DNA from: Fimenecus sp052273625
GTDB taxonomy: Bacteria; Bacillota; Clostridia; Oscillospirales; Acutalibacteraceae
Length of the DNA stretch: 64,000 nucleotides
Direction: 5' to 3'
NCBI GenBank assembly: GCA_052273625.1
Contig: DAVZHW010000002.1
Coordinates: 107,761-171,760, forward strand
Made by a program: the position numbers and the translations under genes. The notes under the pieces are model-generated. The model was not told where the DNA came from. It saw nothing but the letters and a program-made list of their open reading frames with translations, and ran no database searches. Position 1 is the stretch's first letter; each line of letters begins with the position of its first letter. Positions 56,535 through 64,000 of the stretch are shown piece by piece.

Positions 56535-59099
56535 TTATGCCTCGTCCGTATCAATAGGAGAAATTTCATCATCTACCGAAAGAATATCGGTAGCATCGGT
56601 AGGCTCCGGTGCACCGCCTTGTGCAAGAGCGTTCATTTCATACCATTGTTGTTTTGAAACAAGCACTTTACGAGGCTTACTGCCCTCAAACGGTCCGATG
56701 ATTCCTCTTTCTTCAAGGTCATCAATTATTCGTGAAGCCCTTGCATAACCGAGTTTTAATTTCTTCTGTAACAAGGTTGTTGAAGCGGCTTGATTTTCAA
56801 CCACAACTTCAATGGCCTTTGGAAGCATTTCGTCAGCTTCGGAGTCACTGTCGGAATCCTGTCCTGCCGTTCCGCCGTTCTTTTTCTTATCAAGTGCCGC
56901 CTGACGCTCAATTTCCTGCATAACATCATCGCTGTATTCTGACTGTTGTTGTGATTTTATAAAGTCAACAACATTTTCAACCTCTTTATCAGAAAGGAAA
57001 CAGCCTTGAATTCTCAACGGTTTTGCGATTCCGACAGGATAGAACAACATATCGCCGTTACCGAGAAGCTTTTCTGCACCTGCGGAATCAATAATTGTTC
57101 TCGAGTCAATTTGAGAAGATGTTTTAAGAGAAAGTCTTGACGGAATGTTAGCTTTGATAAGACCTGTGATAACATCAACCGACGGTCTCTGCGTTGCAAT
57201 AACAAGGTGCATACCCGCCGCACGAGCCATTTGCGCAAGACGGCAAATTGAGTCCTCTACTTCGTGCGGAGAAGCCATCATAAGATCGGAAAGCTCATCA
57301 ATGAAAATAACAATCTGCGGTAATTTATCTCTGCCGATACTTTGGCAAATACTGTTGTATCCCTCAATATCACGCACATTATTTTCCGAAAACATCTTGT
57401 ATCTTTGAAGCATCTCGGTAACAGCCCAAGCAAGAGCGCCCGAAGCTTTTCTCGGATCGGAAACGACAGGAACAATGAGGTGCGGAATTCCGTTATAAAC
57501 CGTAAATTCAACCTGTTTCGGGTCAATCATAAGAAGCTTAACCTCATCTGGCTTTGCGTTATAAAGAATTGATACAATCATCGAGTTCATACACACGGAT
57601 TTACCTGAACCCGTAGTACCCGCAACAAGTAAGTGAGGCATTTTTGCAAGATCGGCATACATACAGTTACCTGCAATATCCTTACCGAGTGCAACGCTTA
57701 ATTTTGACTTTGCAACCGATTTTTTATAAAGGTCAGTATCAATAAGCTCACGCAATGAAACCATTGCTCTGTTTTTGTTTGGGACTTCAATTCCGACAGC
57801 CGCTTTATTCGGAATCGGTGCTTCAATTCTAACACCCGAAGCGGCAAGATTAAGTGCAATATCGTCGGAAAGGCTTGTAATACGGCTGATTTTAACACCT
57901 GCGGCAGGCTGAATTTCATATCGGGTAACAGACGGACCTCTGCTGATATCAACTACTCGTGTTTCAACTCCAAAGCTTTTAAGAGTATCAACAAGCTTTG
58001 TAGCGTTATTTTTAAGTTCTTCTTCATAATTTGCAGAATTACCGGTCTTTGGCTGTGTAAGACAATCAAGAGTCGGCAAAACATAATCTTCTTCTGTTTT
58101 ATCTACATTTTCATCATCTTTTTTATCTGCATTGAGAGATATATCATTTGCCTTGATTTCAGCAGTCTTTTCAGGTGCAGGTTTTACGGTTTCAGCCTTT
58201 TTTGCATCTGTATTGCCCGAATTCATATTTTTAATTATATCATCAAGCTGAACAGGCTTTGAATTAAGAGGTTCAACCGCCTGCGGTATTTCTTCGGGAC
58301 TTTCTTCGGCGGGTAAAACAAAATCAATTTGCTTTTTAGTCTTGCGTTTTTTCTGCGCCTCTTCGTAGCTTATAACATCATCATTTTCCGATTCTTCATT
58401 TTCGTTATCATCTTCATTATCTGCATCAAACTTTTCGTGCATTCTTTCATTTGTCATTTTGCCGATTTTCTTTGCCGGATTAACAATACCGTTAATAAGT
58501 TTGATAAGAGTAGTTCCTGTAACGAGCATAACAGCAAGGAAAATAAGTACAAGTATTATTGCGGCAGACGGTACTTTTGAACTGCCGGTAATAAGTAAAA
58601 TCGCACCGCCGAGAATTGCACCTACCGCACCGCTTCCGAATACGCTGCCGTCAATTCTGAAATAATTATAAGCATCGGCTATATCTACGAAATAGTCAAC
58701 CACGTCGCCTTTGAATGTGAAAATATGTATGGCACTGCTTATTAAAACCGTCAGCAATGCCGCCTCGGCAACCTTATAACCGACTTTTGAGTCAATTTTA
58801 TTGAGCGTTGCCATAATAGCTATATAAATGAGTATTATAGGCCAAATAAATGATGTAAAGCCGAAAAGTCCAAACATCATCTCACGGCAAAATCCCCAAA
58901 GACTTTCGCCTTTTATGAATACAAGACATAGTAAAAGCAAAGAAACGCAAAACAGCACTATTGCATAAAGTTGTCTTTTTGAAGCGTTATCCTGCGGTTG
59001 CTTTGTGTTTTCCGACTTTTGAGGTCTTGATTGAGTTTTTTGTGTGCGTGGTTTAGTCGCATTCTTCTTTGTGTTCTTGCCGTTCTTTGCGGTTGCCAT
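56535..59099 (-). CDS. ftsK: FtsK/SpoIIIE-family DNA translocase
   Basis: The 854-residue protein has an N-terminal basic region, four membrane helices (about 40-190), a long acidic linker, and an FtsK motor with Walker A GTTGSGKS and Walker B IVIFIDELSDLM, then a C-terminal gamma winged helix (LLQKKLKLGYARASRIIDDL). It pumps chromosomal DNA through the division or spore septum. ATG 59099 has GGAGG upstream. The tepA-spoIIIE neighbourhood also occurs in Bacillus, so spoIIIE is an equally good name. Confidence 0.96.
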   Translation of the reverse strand: MATAKNGKNTKKNATKPRTQKTQSRPQKSENTKQPQDNASKRQLYAIVLFCVSLLLLCLVFIKGESLWGFCREMMFGLFGFTSFIWPIILIYIAIMATLNKIDSKVGYKVAEAALLTVLISSAIHIFTFKGDVVDYFVDIADAYNYFRIDGSVFGSGAVGAILGGAILLITGSSKVPSAAIILVLIFLAVMLVTGTTLIKLINGIVNPAKKIGKMTNERMHEKFDADNEDDNENEESENDDVISYEEAQKKRKTKKQIDFVLPAEESPEEIPQAVEPLNSKPVQLDDIIKNMNSGNTDAKKAETVKPAPEKTAEIKANDISLNADKKDDENVDKTEEDYVLPTLDCLTQPKTGNSANYEEELKNNATKLVDTLKSFGVETRVVDISRGPSVTRYEIQPAAGVKISRITSLSDDIALNLAASGVRIEAPIPNKAAVGIEVPNKNRAMVSLRELIDTDLYKKSVAKSKLSVALGKDIAGNCMYADLAKMPHLLVAGTTGSGKSVCMNSMIVSILYNAKPDEVKLLMIDPKQVEFTVYNGIPHLIVPVVSDPRKASGALAWAVTEMLQRYKMFSENNVRDIEGYNSICQSIGRDKLPQIVIFIDELSDLMMASPHEVEDSICRLAQMARAAGMHLVIATQRPSVDVITGLIKANIPSRLSLKTSSQIDSRTIIDSAGAEKLLGNGDMLFYPVGIAKPLRIQGCFLSDKEVENVVDFIKSQQQSEYSDDVMQEIERQAALDKKKNGGTAGQDSDSDSEADEMLPKAIEVVVENQAASTTLLQKKLKLGYARASRIIDDLEERGIIGPFEGSKPRKVLVSKQQWYEMNALAQGGAPEPTDATDILSVDDEISPIDTDEA

Positions 59100-59122
59100 T
59101 TTTCTTCCTCCGAGAATTAAAA

Positions 59123-59884
59123 TCAATTTACATCTTTTTCATTTTTATCAAGAATCAGTCCGTATAAATAGTCAAGTGCGTCAGAAAGACCGCCAAGTTC
59201 GTCGATAAGACCTTCTTTTACGGCAGACTCGCCGTCAAGCACCGTTCCGACATCCAAAACAAGTTCACCCGTGTCCATCATAAGTTCACGAAATCTGCTT
59301 GCGGAAATGCCCGAATTGGCTGTAACAAACCTAACTATCCTCTCTTGCATCTTATCAAAATAAGATAAGGTCTGCGGAACACCCAAAACAAGTCCGTTCA
59401 TTCGTACGGGATGCACAGTCATTGTGGCAGACGGTACAATAAAAGAACGCTTTGCCGAAACAGCAAGCGGTACGCCTATCGAATGGCCTCCGCCGAGAAC
59501 TAACGATACAACAGGCGTTTTCATTCCGCTGATAAGTTCTGCTATTGCAAGACCTGCTTCAATATCGCCGCCGACCGTATTGAGAATAACAATAAGTCCC
59601 TCAATATCGTCACTTTCTTCAACTGCAACGAGCTGCGGTATAACATGCTCATATTTAGTCGTTTTGTTTTGCGGCGACAAGATAAAATGTCCTTCAATTT
59701 GACCGATTATCGTAATACAATGGATATAATGTCCGAGTTTAGACACGGTAATTGAGCCGTTTGTGACTATCTGCTGCTCCCTTGGAAAATCCGACTGCTC
59801 ATGCTCGTCTGACTCGTCCTTTTGTTCGGGATCGGAAACTGTTCCTGTCTGAAATTTGTAAAATTCGTTTATATCATTTTTCAT
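59123..59884 (-). CDS. tepA: ClpP-fold serine protease, TepA-like
   Basis: The 253-residue protein has a charged N-terminal extension and a ClpP/crotonase-fold domain: LNTVGGDIEAGLAIAELI, the nucleophile Ser in GGGHSIGVPLAV, the His in TMTVHPVRM and a later Asp. TepA (YmfB) of Bacillus was described as helping protein export and sporulation. It lies directly upstream of ftsK/spoIIIE, as in Bacillus, with the ftsK ATG 24 bases past its stop. Confidence 0.9.
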   Translation of the reverse strand: MKNDINEFYKFQTGTVSDPEQKDESDEHEQSDFPREQQIVTNGSITVSKLGHYIHCITIIGQIEGHFILSPQNKTTKYEHVIPQLVAVEESDDIEGLIVILNTVGGDIEAGLAIAELISGMKTPVVSLVLGGGHSIGVPLAVSAKRSFIVPSATMTVHPVRMNGLVLGVPQTLSYFDKMQERIVRFVTANSGISASRFRELMMDTGELVLDVGTVLDGESAVKEGLIDELGGLSDALDYLYGLILDKNEKDVN

Positions 59885-60021
59885 AAATAAATCCTCCGTT
59901 AAAATTATTACCCTTTAACGCAGATTTATTTTTTCTTCAAGATATTGTATCATAAAACACATTATATATCAATAAACAGTTGTTTTTTAAGAAAAATTTT
60001 TCTTTTACCATTGATAAATTA

Positions 60022-60050
60022 TTGACAAATTATATATTATAGTATAGAAT
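60022..60050 (+). promoter_or_regulatory. Promoter of the aconitase-isocitrate dehydrogenase-rex operon
   Basis: TTGACA, 17 bases, TAGAAT, about 45 bases before the aconitase ATG. Confidence 0.7.
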
Positions 60051-60055
60051 TAACT

Positions 60056-60074
60056 TTGTTAAAAAAGTTAACAA
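60056..60074. promoter_or_regulatory. Rex-like operator
   Basis: TTGTTAAAAAAGTTAACAA has the arms TTGTTAA/TTAACAA of the clostridial Rex site (TTGTTAA-N4-TTAACAA) but with a 5-base spacer. It overlaps the predicted transcript start of an operon whose third gene is rex, so NADH-responsive autoregulation is likely. Confidence 0.6.
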
Positions 60075-60096
60075 CTTTTATAAGGAGAAACAAACT

Positions 60097-62028
60097 ATGG
60101 GACTTACAGTAGCACAAAAATTGATTAAAACTCACCTTGTAAGCGGCGACATGACAGTCGGAAGCGAAGTCGGTCTTAAAATCGACCAGACCTTAACGCA
60201 GGACGCTACGGGCACTATGGCTTATCTTGAATTCGAGGCTATGGGCATTGAGCGTGTTAAAACCGAGCTTTCGGTTGCTTATATCGACCACAATACGTTG
60301 CAGACAGGCTTTGAAAATGCAGACGACCACAGATTTATTCAGTCTGTTGCCAAAAAGAGAGGAATTCGTTTTTCTCGCCCCGGTAACGGAATTTGCCATC
60401 AGGTACACCTTGAGAGATTCGGTAAGCCCGGAAAAACTCTTATCGGTTCTGACAGCCATACTCCCACAGGCGGCGGAATCGGTATGCTCGCTATGGGCGC
60501 AGGCGGACTTGACGTAGCGGTTGCTATGGGCGGCGGTACTTATTATATTACAATGCCTAAAATCGTAAATGTTCATCTTACAGGTGCTTTACAGCCTTAT
60601 GTTGCGGCTAAAGATGTAATTCTTGAGGTTTTGAGAATTATGACTGTTAAGGGCGGCGTCGGCAAGATTATCGAGTACACAGGCGACGGTGTTAAAACCC
60701 TTTCCGTTCCCGAAAGAGCTACAATTACAAATATGGGTGCCGAGCTCGGTGCTACAACATCCGTATTCCCGTCAGACGACGTTACAAAGGCATTCCTTAA
60801 AGCTCAAGGCAGAGAAGAAGATTGGTCAGAGCTTAAAGCCGACGACGATGCAGTTTATGACGAAACAATCGAAATCAATCTTTCTGAGCTTGAACCTATG
60901 GCCGCCATGCCTCATATGCCTGACAGAGTAAAAAAAGTTAAGGATATAGGCGAAATCAAGGTTGATCAAGTTTGTATCGGCTCTTGCACAAACTCATCTC
61001 TTATGGATATGCTCAAGGTTGCCGCTATTCTCAAAGGCAAAACCGTTTGCCCGTCAGTTAGCCTTTCAATCGCACCCGGCTCAAAGCAGGTGCTTAATAT
61101 GCTCGCTCTCAACGGCGGTCTTTCCGATATGATTTCGGCAGGTGCAAGAATTCTTGAAAGTGCTTGCGGTCCTTGTATCGGTATGGGTCAGTCGCCCAAT
61201 TCGGCAGGCGTTTCTCTTCGTACTTTTAACAGAAACTTCCTCGGCCGTTCGGGAACAAAGGATGCAGGAATTTATCTTGTAAGCCCCGAGGTTGCCGCTG
61301 TTTCGGCTTTGACAGGTAAGCTTACCGATCCGAGAACACTCGGTGAACCCCTTAATATTCTTATGCCCGAGTCATTTATCGTTAATGACAATATGGTTGA
61401 GATGCCGGCTTCTCCTGAAGATGCAGACAAGGTTGAGGTTCTTTACGGTCCTAACATTAAACCTTTCCCGACAACAGAGAAAATGCCCGAAAGTATTCAA
61501 GCTAAGGCAATTCTTAAGGTCGGCGACGACATCACAACAGACCATATTATGCCCGCAGGCGCAAAGATACTCCCCTACCGTTCAAACATTCCGCACCTTT
61601 CACAGTTCTGCTTCGCAGTTTGCGACGAAACGTTTGCAGAGCGTGCAAAGGCTGAGGGTAAGGGCTTTATTATCGGCGGGGCAAACTACGGTCAGGGCTC
61701 TTCTCGCGAGCACGCTGCTCTTGTTCCGCTTTATCTCGGAATTAAGGCTGTTATTACAAAGTCGTTTGCAAGAATTCACTGTGCAAACCTTATAAACGCC
61801 GGTATTCTTCCTCTCAACTTTGCTAACGCAGACGATTATGACAGAATTGACCAAGGCGACGAGCTTGCTCTTAACAATATCAGAACCGCTATTCTCAACA
61901 ACGAAACCGTATATCTCGAAAACATCACAAAAGGTGAGAAATACGAGCTTAAATATGACCTTTCACAGCGTCAGAAGGATATAATCGTTGACGGCGGTTT
62001 GCTCAACTACACAAAAGAAAACATATAA
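60097..62028 (+). CDS. acnA: Aconitate hydratase (short, ~640-residue type)
   Basis: Converts citrate to isocitrate with a 4Fe-4S cluster. The 643-residue protein has the cluster cysteines in CIGSCTNSS and CGPCIGMGQSP, SDSHTPTGGGIG, and the C-terminal swivel domain with GGANYGQGSSREHAA. The length matches the shorter aconitase/homoaconitase-like group of anaerobes, not the ~900-residue AcnA. With isocitrate dehydrogenase next, it forms the oxidative TCA branch that supplies 2-oxoglutarate for glutamate. Confidence 0.93.
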   Translation: MGLTVAQKLIKTHLVSGDMTVGSEVGLKIDQTLTQDATGTMAYLEFEAMGIERVKTELSVAYIDHNTLQTGFENADDHRFIQSVAKKRGIRFSRPGNGICHQVHLERFGKPGKTLIGSDSHTPTGGGIGMLAMGAGGLDVAVAMGGGTYYITMPKIVNVHLTGALQPYVAAKDVILEVLRIMTVKGGVGKIIEYTGDGVKTLSVPERATITNMGAELGATTSVFPSDDVTKAFLKAQGREEDWSELKADDDAVYDETIEINLSELEPMAAMPHMPDRVKKVKDIGEIKVDQVCIGSCTNSSLMDMLKVAAILKGKTVCPSVSLSIAPGSKQVLNMLALNGGLSDMISAGARILESACGPCIGMGQSPNSAGVSLRTFNRNFLGRSGTKDAGIYLVSPEVAAVSALTGKLTDPRTLGEPLNILMPESFIVNDNMVEMPASPEDADKVEVLYGPNIKPFPTTEKMPESIQAKAILKVGDDITTDHIMPAGAKILPYRSNIPHLSQFCFAVCDETFAERAKAEGKGFIIGGANYGQGSSREHAALVPLYLGIKAVITKSFARIHCANLINAGILPLNFANADDYDRIDQGDELALNNIRTAILNNETVYLENITKGEKYELKYDLSQRQKDIIVDGGLLNYTKENI

Positions 62029-62046
62029 AATACGGAGGACAAAATA

Positions 62047-63216
62047 ATGACAGAAGAAAATTTGCAGTTAGCTCTTAAAAAGTTTGAAGCTCTTGTTCGT
62101 GAACAGTCAGAGCGTTCTGACAGAATTAAGGCTGATAAAGAATTTATTGACTATGACAATCTTGATAAAATCATCATCGGCGTTTGCGGCGGCGACGGCA
62201 TAGGCCCGATTATCACTAAGGAGTCGGCAAGAGTTCTTGAATATATGCTTGATGACGAAGTTAAAGCCGGCAAGGTTGAATTTAAGGTTATCGACGGTCT
62301 TACAATCGAAAACCGTATTGAGCATATGAAAGCAATTCCCGATGATGTACTTGCAGAACTCAAGTCCTGCCATGTTATTCTTAAAGGGCCTACAACCACT
62401 CCTCAAGCAGGAAGCGGTATGCCCAACATTGAAAGTGCAAATGTTGCAATGCGTAAAGAACTTGACCTTTTCGCAAATGTCCGTCCCGTTAAGGTTGCAG
62501 ACCAAGGAATCGACTGGACATTCTTCCGTGAGAACACAGAGGGTGCTTATGCAGTAGGCTCAAAGGGCGTTAATGTTGATGATGACCTTGCTATCGACTT
62601 TGTTGTTACAACTTCAGAAGGCTCGGAAAGAATTGCAAGAATGGCATACGAATATGCTAAGAAGAATAACAAAGACCGTGTTTCAATTATTAACAAGGCT
62701 AATGTTATCAAAACAACCGACGGTAAATTCCTTAATATTTGTAAAAAAGTCGGTGAGGAATATCCCGAAATAACAACTGATGAATGGTATATCGACATCA
62801 CAACCGCAAAGCTTATCGATGAAAAGAGAAGAAAAGATTTCAAAGTATTTGTTCTTCCCAACCTTTATGGTGATATTATCACAGACGAAGCTGCCGAGTT
62901 CCAAGGCGGTGTAGGCACAGCAGGAAGTGCTAACCTCGGTAAGAGATATGCGATGTTTGAGGCTATTCACGGCTCTGCGCCGAGAATGATAAAAGAAGGC
63001 AGAGGTCAATATGCCGATCCTTGTTCTATGCTTCGTGCTTCTGTTATGCTTCTTTCACATATCGGTAAGCAGGAAAAAGCAGACCTTCTCGAAAAGGCGC
63101 TTGATTACTGTATGTTTGAGGACAAGAAATATATTATTACAGGCCGTGAAGACGGTGCTACTTGCTCTCAATTCGGTGACTATGTAATGGAAACCGTAAA
63201 GAACCTTTCAAAGTGA
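62047..63216 (+). CDS. icd: Isocitrate dehydrogenase, isocitrate/isopropylmalate dehydrogenase family
   Basis: The 389-residue enzyme has GGDGIGPIITKES, LKGPTTTP, FRENTEGAYAVGSKG, the Tyr/Lys catalytic region and NLYGDIITDEAAEFQGG, then AMFEAIHGSAPR. The family also includes isopropylmalate dehydrogenase, but the aconitase gene 18 bases upstream makes isocitrate the likely substrate. The acidic residue pattern in the cofactor region suggests NAD; cofactor choice is not certain. Confidence 0.9.
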   Translation: MTEENLQLALKKFEALVREQSERSDRIKADKEFIDYDNLDKIIIGVCGGDGIGPIITKESARVLEYMLDDEVKAGKVEFKVIDGLTIENRIEHMKAIPDDVLAELKSCHVILKGPTTTPQAGSGMPNIESANVAMRKELDLFANVRPVKVADQGIDWTFFRENTEGAYAVGSKGVNVDDDLAIDFVVTTSEGSERIARMAYEYAKKNNKDRVSIINKANVIKTTDGKFLNICKKVGEEYPEITTDEWYIDITTAKLIDEKRRKDFKVFVLPNLYGDIITDEAAEFQGGVGTAGSANLGKRYAMFEAIHGSAPRMIKEGRGQYADPCSMLRASVMLLSHIGKQEKADLLEKALDYCMFEDKKYIITGREDGATCSQFGDYVMETVKNLSK

Positions 63217-63225
63217 GGATAAGTT

Positions 63226-63861
63226 ATGGCTAAGAATACAGTTGTATCTGCATCGGTTATAAAACGATTGCCGAGATATTACAGATTTTTAGGCGAAATG
63301 AGAAACAGCGGTACAGTCAGAATTTCTTCCGGTGAACTGTCAAAAAGAATGGGCTTTACTGCTTCTCAAATAAGGCAGGATTTAAACTGCTTCGGCGGTT
63401 TCGGTCAGCAAGGCTATGGTTATAATATTGAACAGCTTTATAAGGAAATCGGTAAGATTTTAGGCGTTGACAACAATGTTAAAACAATCCTTGTCGGTGC
63501 AGGTAATCTCGGAAAAGCCGTTGCTTCTCATATGTCGTTTGAGGAAAGAGGCTTTAACCTTATAGGTATATTTGATAAGAATGAGGCTCTTGCCGGTCAA
63601 CTTGTCAGAAATATTCCGATAAGACACATAAGCGGAATGTATAATTTCTGTAAGGACAACTCCCCTGTTGTTGCAGTCTTGTGTATTCCAAGTGATAATG
63701 CAAAGGAAATTACCGACGAGCTTATTGCACTCGGTATTAAAGGCTTTTGGAATTTCAGTCATTATGACATAGCTTCGGCACACCCAAATGTCGCTGTTGA
63801 AAATGTACATCTTTCAGATAGCTTAATGACATTGAGTTATCATGTTAGCAATCTTAAATAA
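63226..63861 (+). CDS. rex: Redox-sensing transcriptional repressor Rex
   Basis: The 211-residue protein has an N-terminal winged helix (VIKRLPRYYRFLGEMRNSGT, ELSKRMGFTASQIRQDLNCF) and a Rossmann domain with GAGNLGKA, then IGIFDKNEAL. Rex senses the NADH/NAD ratio and represses fermentation and respiratory genes. It lies ten bases after isocitrate dehydrogenase, and the operon promoter carries a Rex-like site. Confidence 0.96.
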   Translation: MAKNTVVSASVIKRLPRYYRFLGEMRNSGTVRISSGELSKRMGFTASQIRQDLNCFGGFGQQGYGYNIEQLYKEIGKILGVDNNVKTILVGAGNLGKAVASHMSFEERGFNLIGIFDKNEALAGQLVRNIPIRHISGMYNFCKDNSPVVAVLCIPSDNAKEITDELIALGIKGFWNFSHYDIASAHPNVAVENVHLSDSLMTLSYHVSNLK

Positions 63862-63874
63862 CAATCTACATATC

Positions 63875-63912
63875 AAAACACCCGTAATCATCAAAGATTA
63901 CGGGTGTTTTTG
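63875..63912. terminator. Bidirectional terminator after rex
   Basis: A perfect 15-bp stem AAAACACCCGTAATC / GATTACGGGTGTTTT with a 6-base loop, between convergent rex and the partial SLH gene. Confidence 0.9.
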
Positions 63913-63939
63913 TATTGATATTTAACTATGCTAAACTGA

Positions 63940-64000
63940 TTAAAGCATGCCTTTGTTTGACATATTGTAAATTATCTGCGCTACTTCGGCTCTGCCTGCG
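63940..64000 (-). CDS. C-terminal end of an S-layer-homology (SLH) domain protein (partial)
   Basis: The minus strand from the window edge reads AGRAEVAQIIYNMSNKGML then TAA. 'RAEVAQIIYNM' is the typical end of an SLH repeat, which anchors surface proteins to secondary wall polymers. Only 19 codons are visible; the rest lies beyond the window. Confidence 0.7.
   Translation of the reverse strand, partial: AGRAEVAQIIYNMSNKGML

Overview
The window looks like the chromosome of a low-GC, anaerobic, spore-forming member of the Firmicutes, probably a gut clostridium of the Oscillospirales/Ruminococcaceae kind. The evidence is an alpha/beta-type SASP, whiA, a CwlD-like amidase, spoIIM, spoIIIE/ftsK next to tepA, AbrB- and Rex-type regulators, a short aconitase plus isocitrate dehydrogenase branch, sialic-acid catabolism, and AT-rich DNA with canonical SigA promoters. 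The genus is an inference from gene content, not a measured match.

Region 1 (1-12.2 kb) is a defence island. A leftward operon carries a Vsr endonuclease, an HpaII-type methylase and HpaII-family restriction enzyme (CCGG by homology), then a second C5 methylase with an HNH endonuclease. Divergent from it is a two-gene unit: a third C5 cytosine methyltransferase followed by a protein that joins a GHKL (MORC/MutL-like) ATPase to a C-terminal TIR domain. This is the best candidate for an undescribed defence system. It is followed by an unrecognised 346-residue gene, an XRE regulator with a visible operator, an MntA/HepT-type nucleotidyltransferase-HEPN pair and a RhuM-family gene. A ~60-bp direct repeat brackets the last three genes, and its right copy forms the end of a SASP gene that has lost its normal C-terminus.

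Region 2 (12.3-29.8 kb) is core chromosome: a lipase/esterase; hprK-glcK-murB-rapZ-whiA; an AsnB-like protein lacking the catalytic cysteine; divergent nanA and nanE-nanK; typA; ilvE; cwlD-radA.

Region 3 (29.9-35.7 kb) is a compact 5.8-kb prophage with filamentous-phage (inovirus) architecture: a repressor facing three operators, a gpV-like ssDNA-binding protein, a secreted pIII-like protein, a run of tiny overlapping membrane-protein genes, a coat protein, a Zot/pI ATPase and a pMV158-type HUH Rep. Its non-coding left end holds a hairpin presenting TACTACGAC in the loop, which is the nick sequence of pMV158-family double-strand origins, and beside it a ~265-nt imperfect palindrome that could be a single-strand origin or packaging signal. 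Imperfect 39-bp repeats exactly 5,800 bp apart resemble one half of a dif site and bracket the element. A host xerD-like gene lies just outside.

Region 4 (36.3-64 kb) is again core: xerD, spoIIM, yajC-tgt-queA; a lysine riboswitch in front of asd-dapA-dapB and a tandem-ACT protein; yqxD; an AbrB-type regulator; the pgk-tpiA-gpmI glycolytic operon; a GH2 glycosidase with a WYL regulator; tRNA-Leu(UAG); an MreB-like gene; rpsB-tsf; tepA-ftsK-MBL-DUF3006; and aconitase-isocitrate dehydrogenase-rex with a Rex-like operator at its own promoter. The window ends inside an SLH-domain gene.
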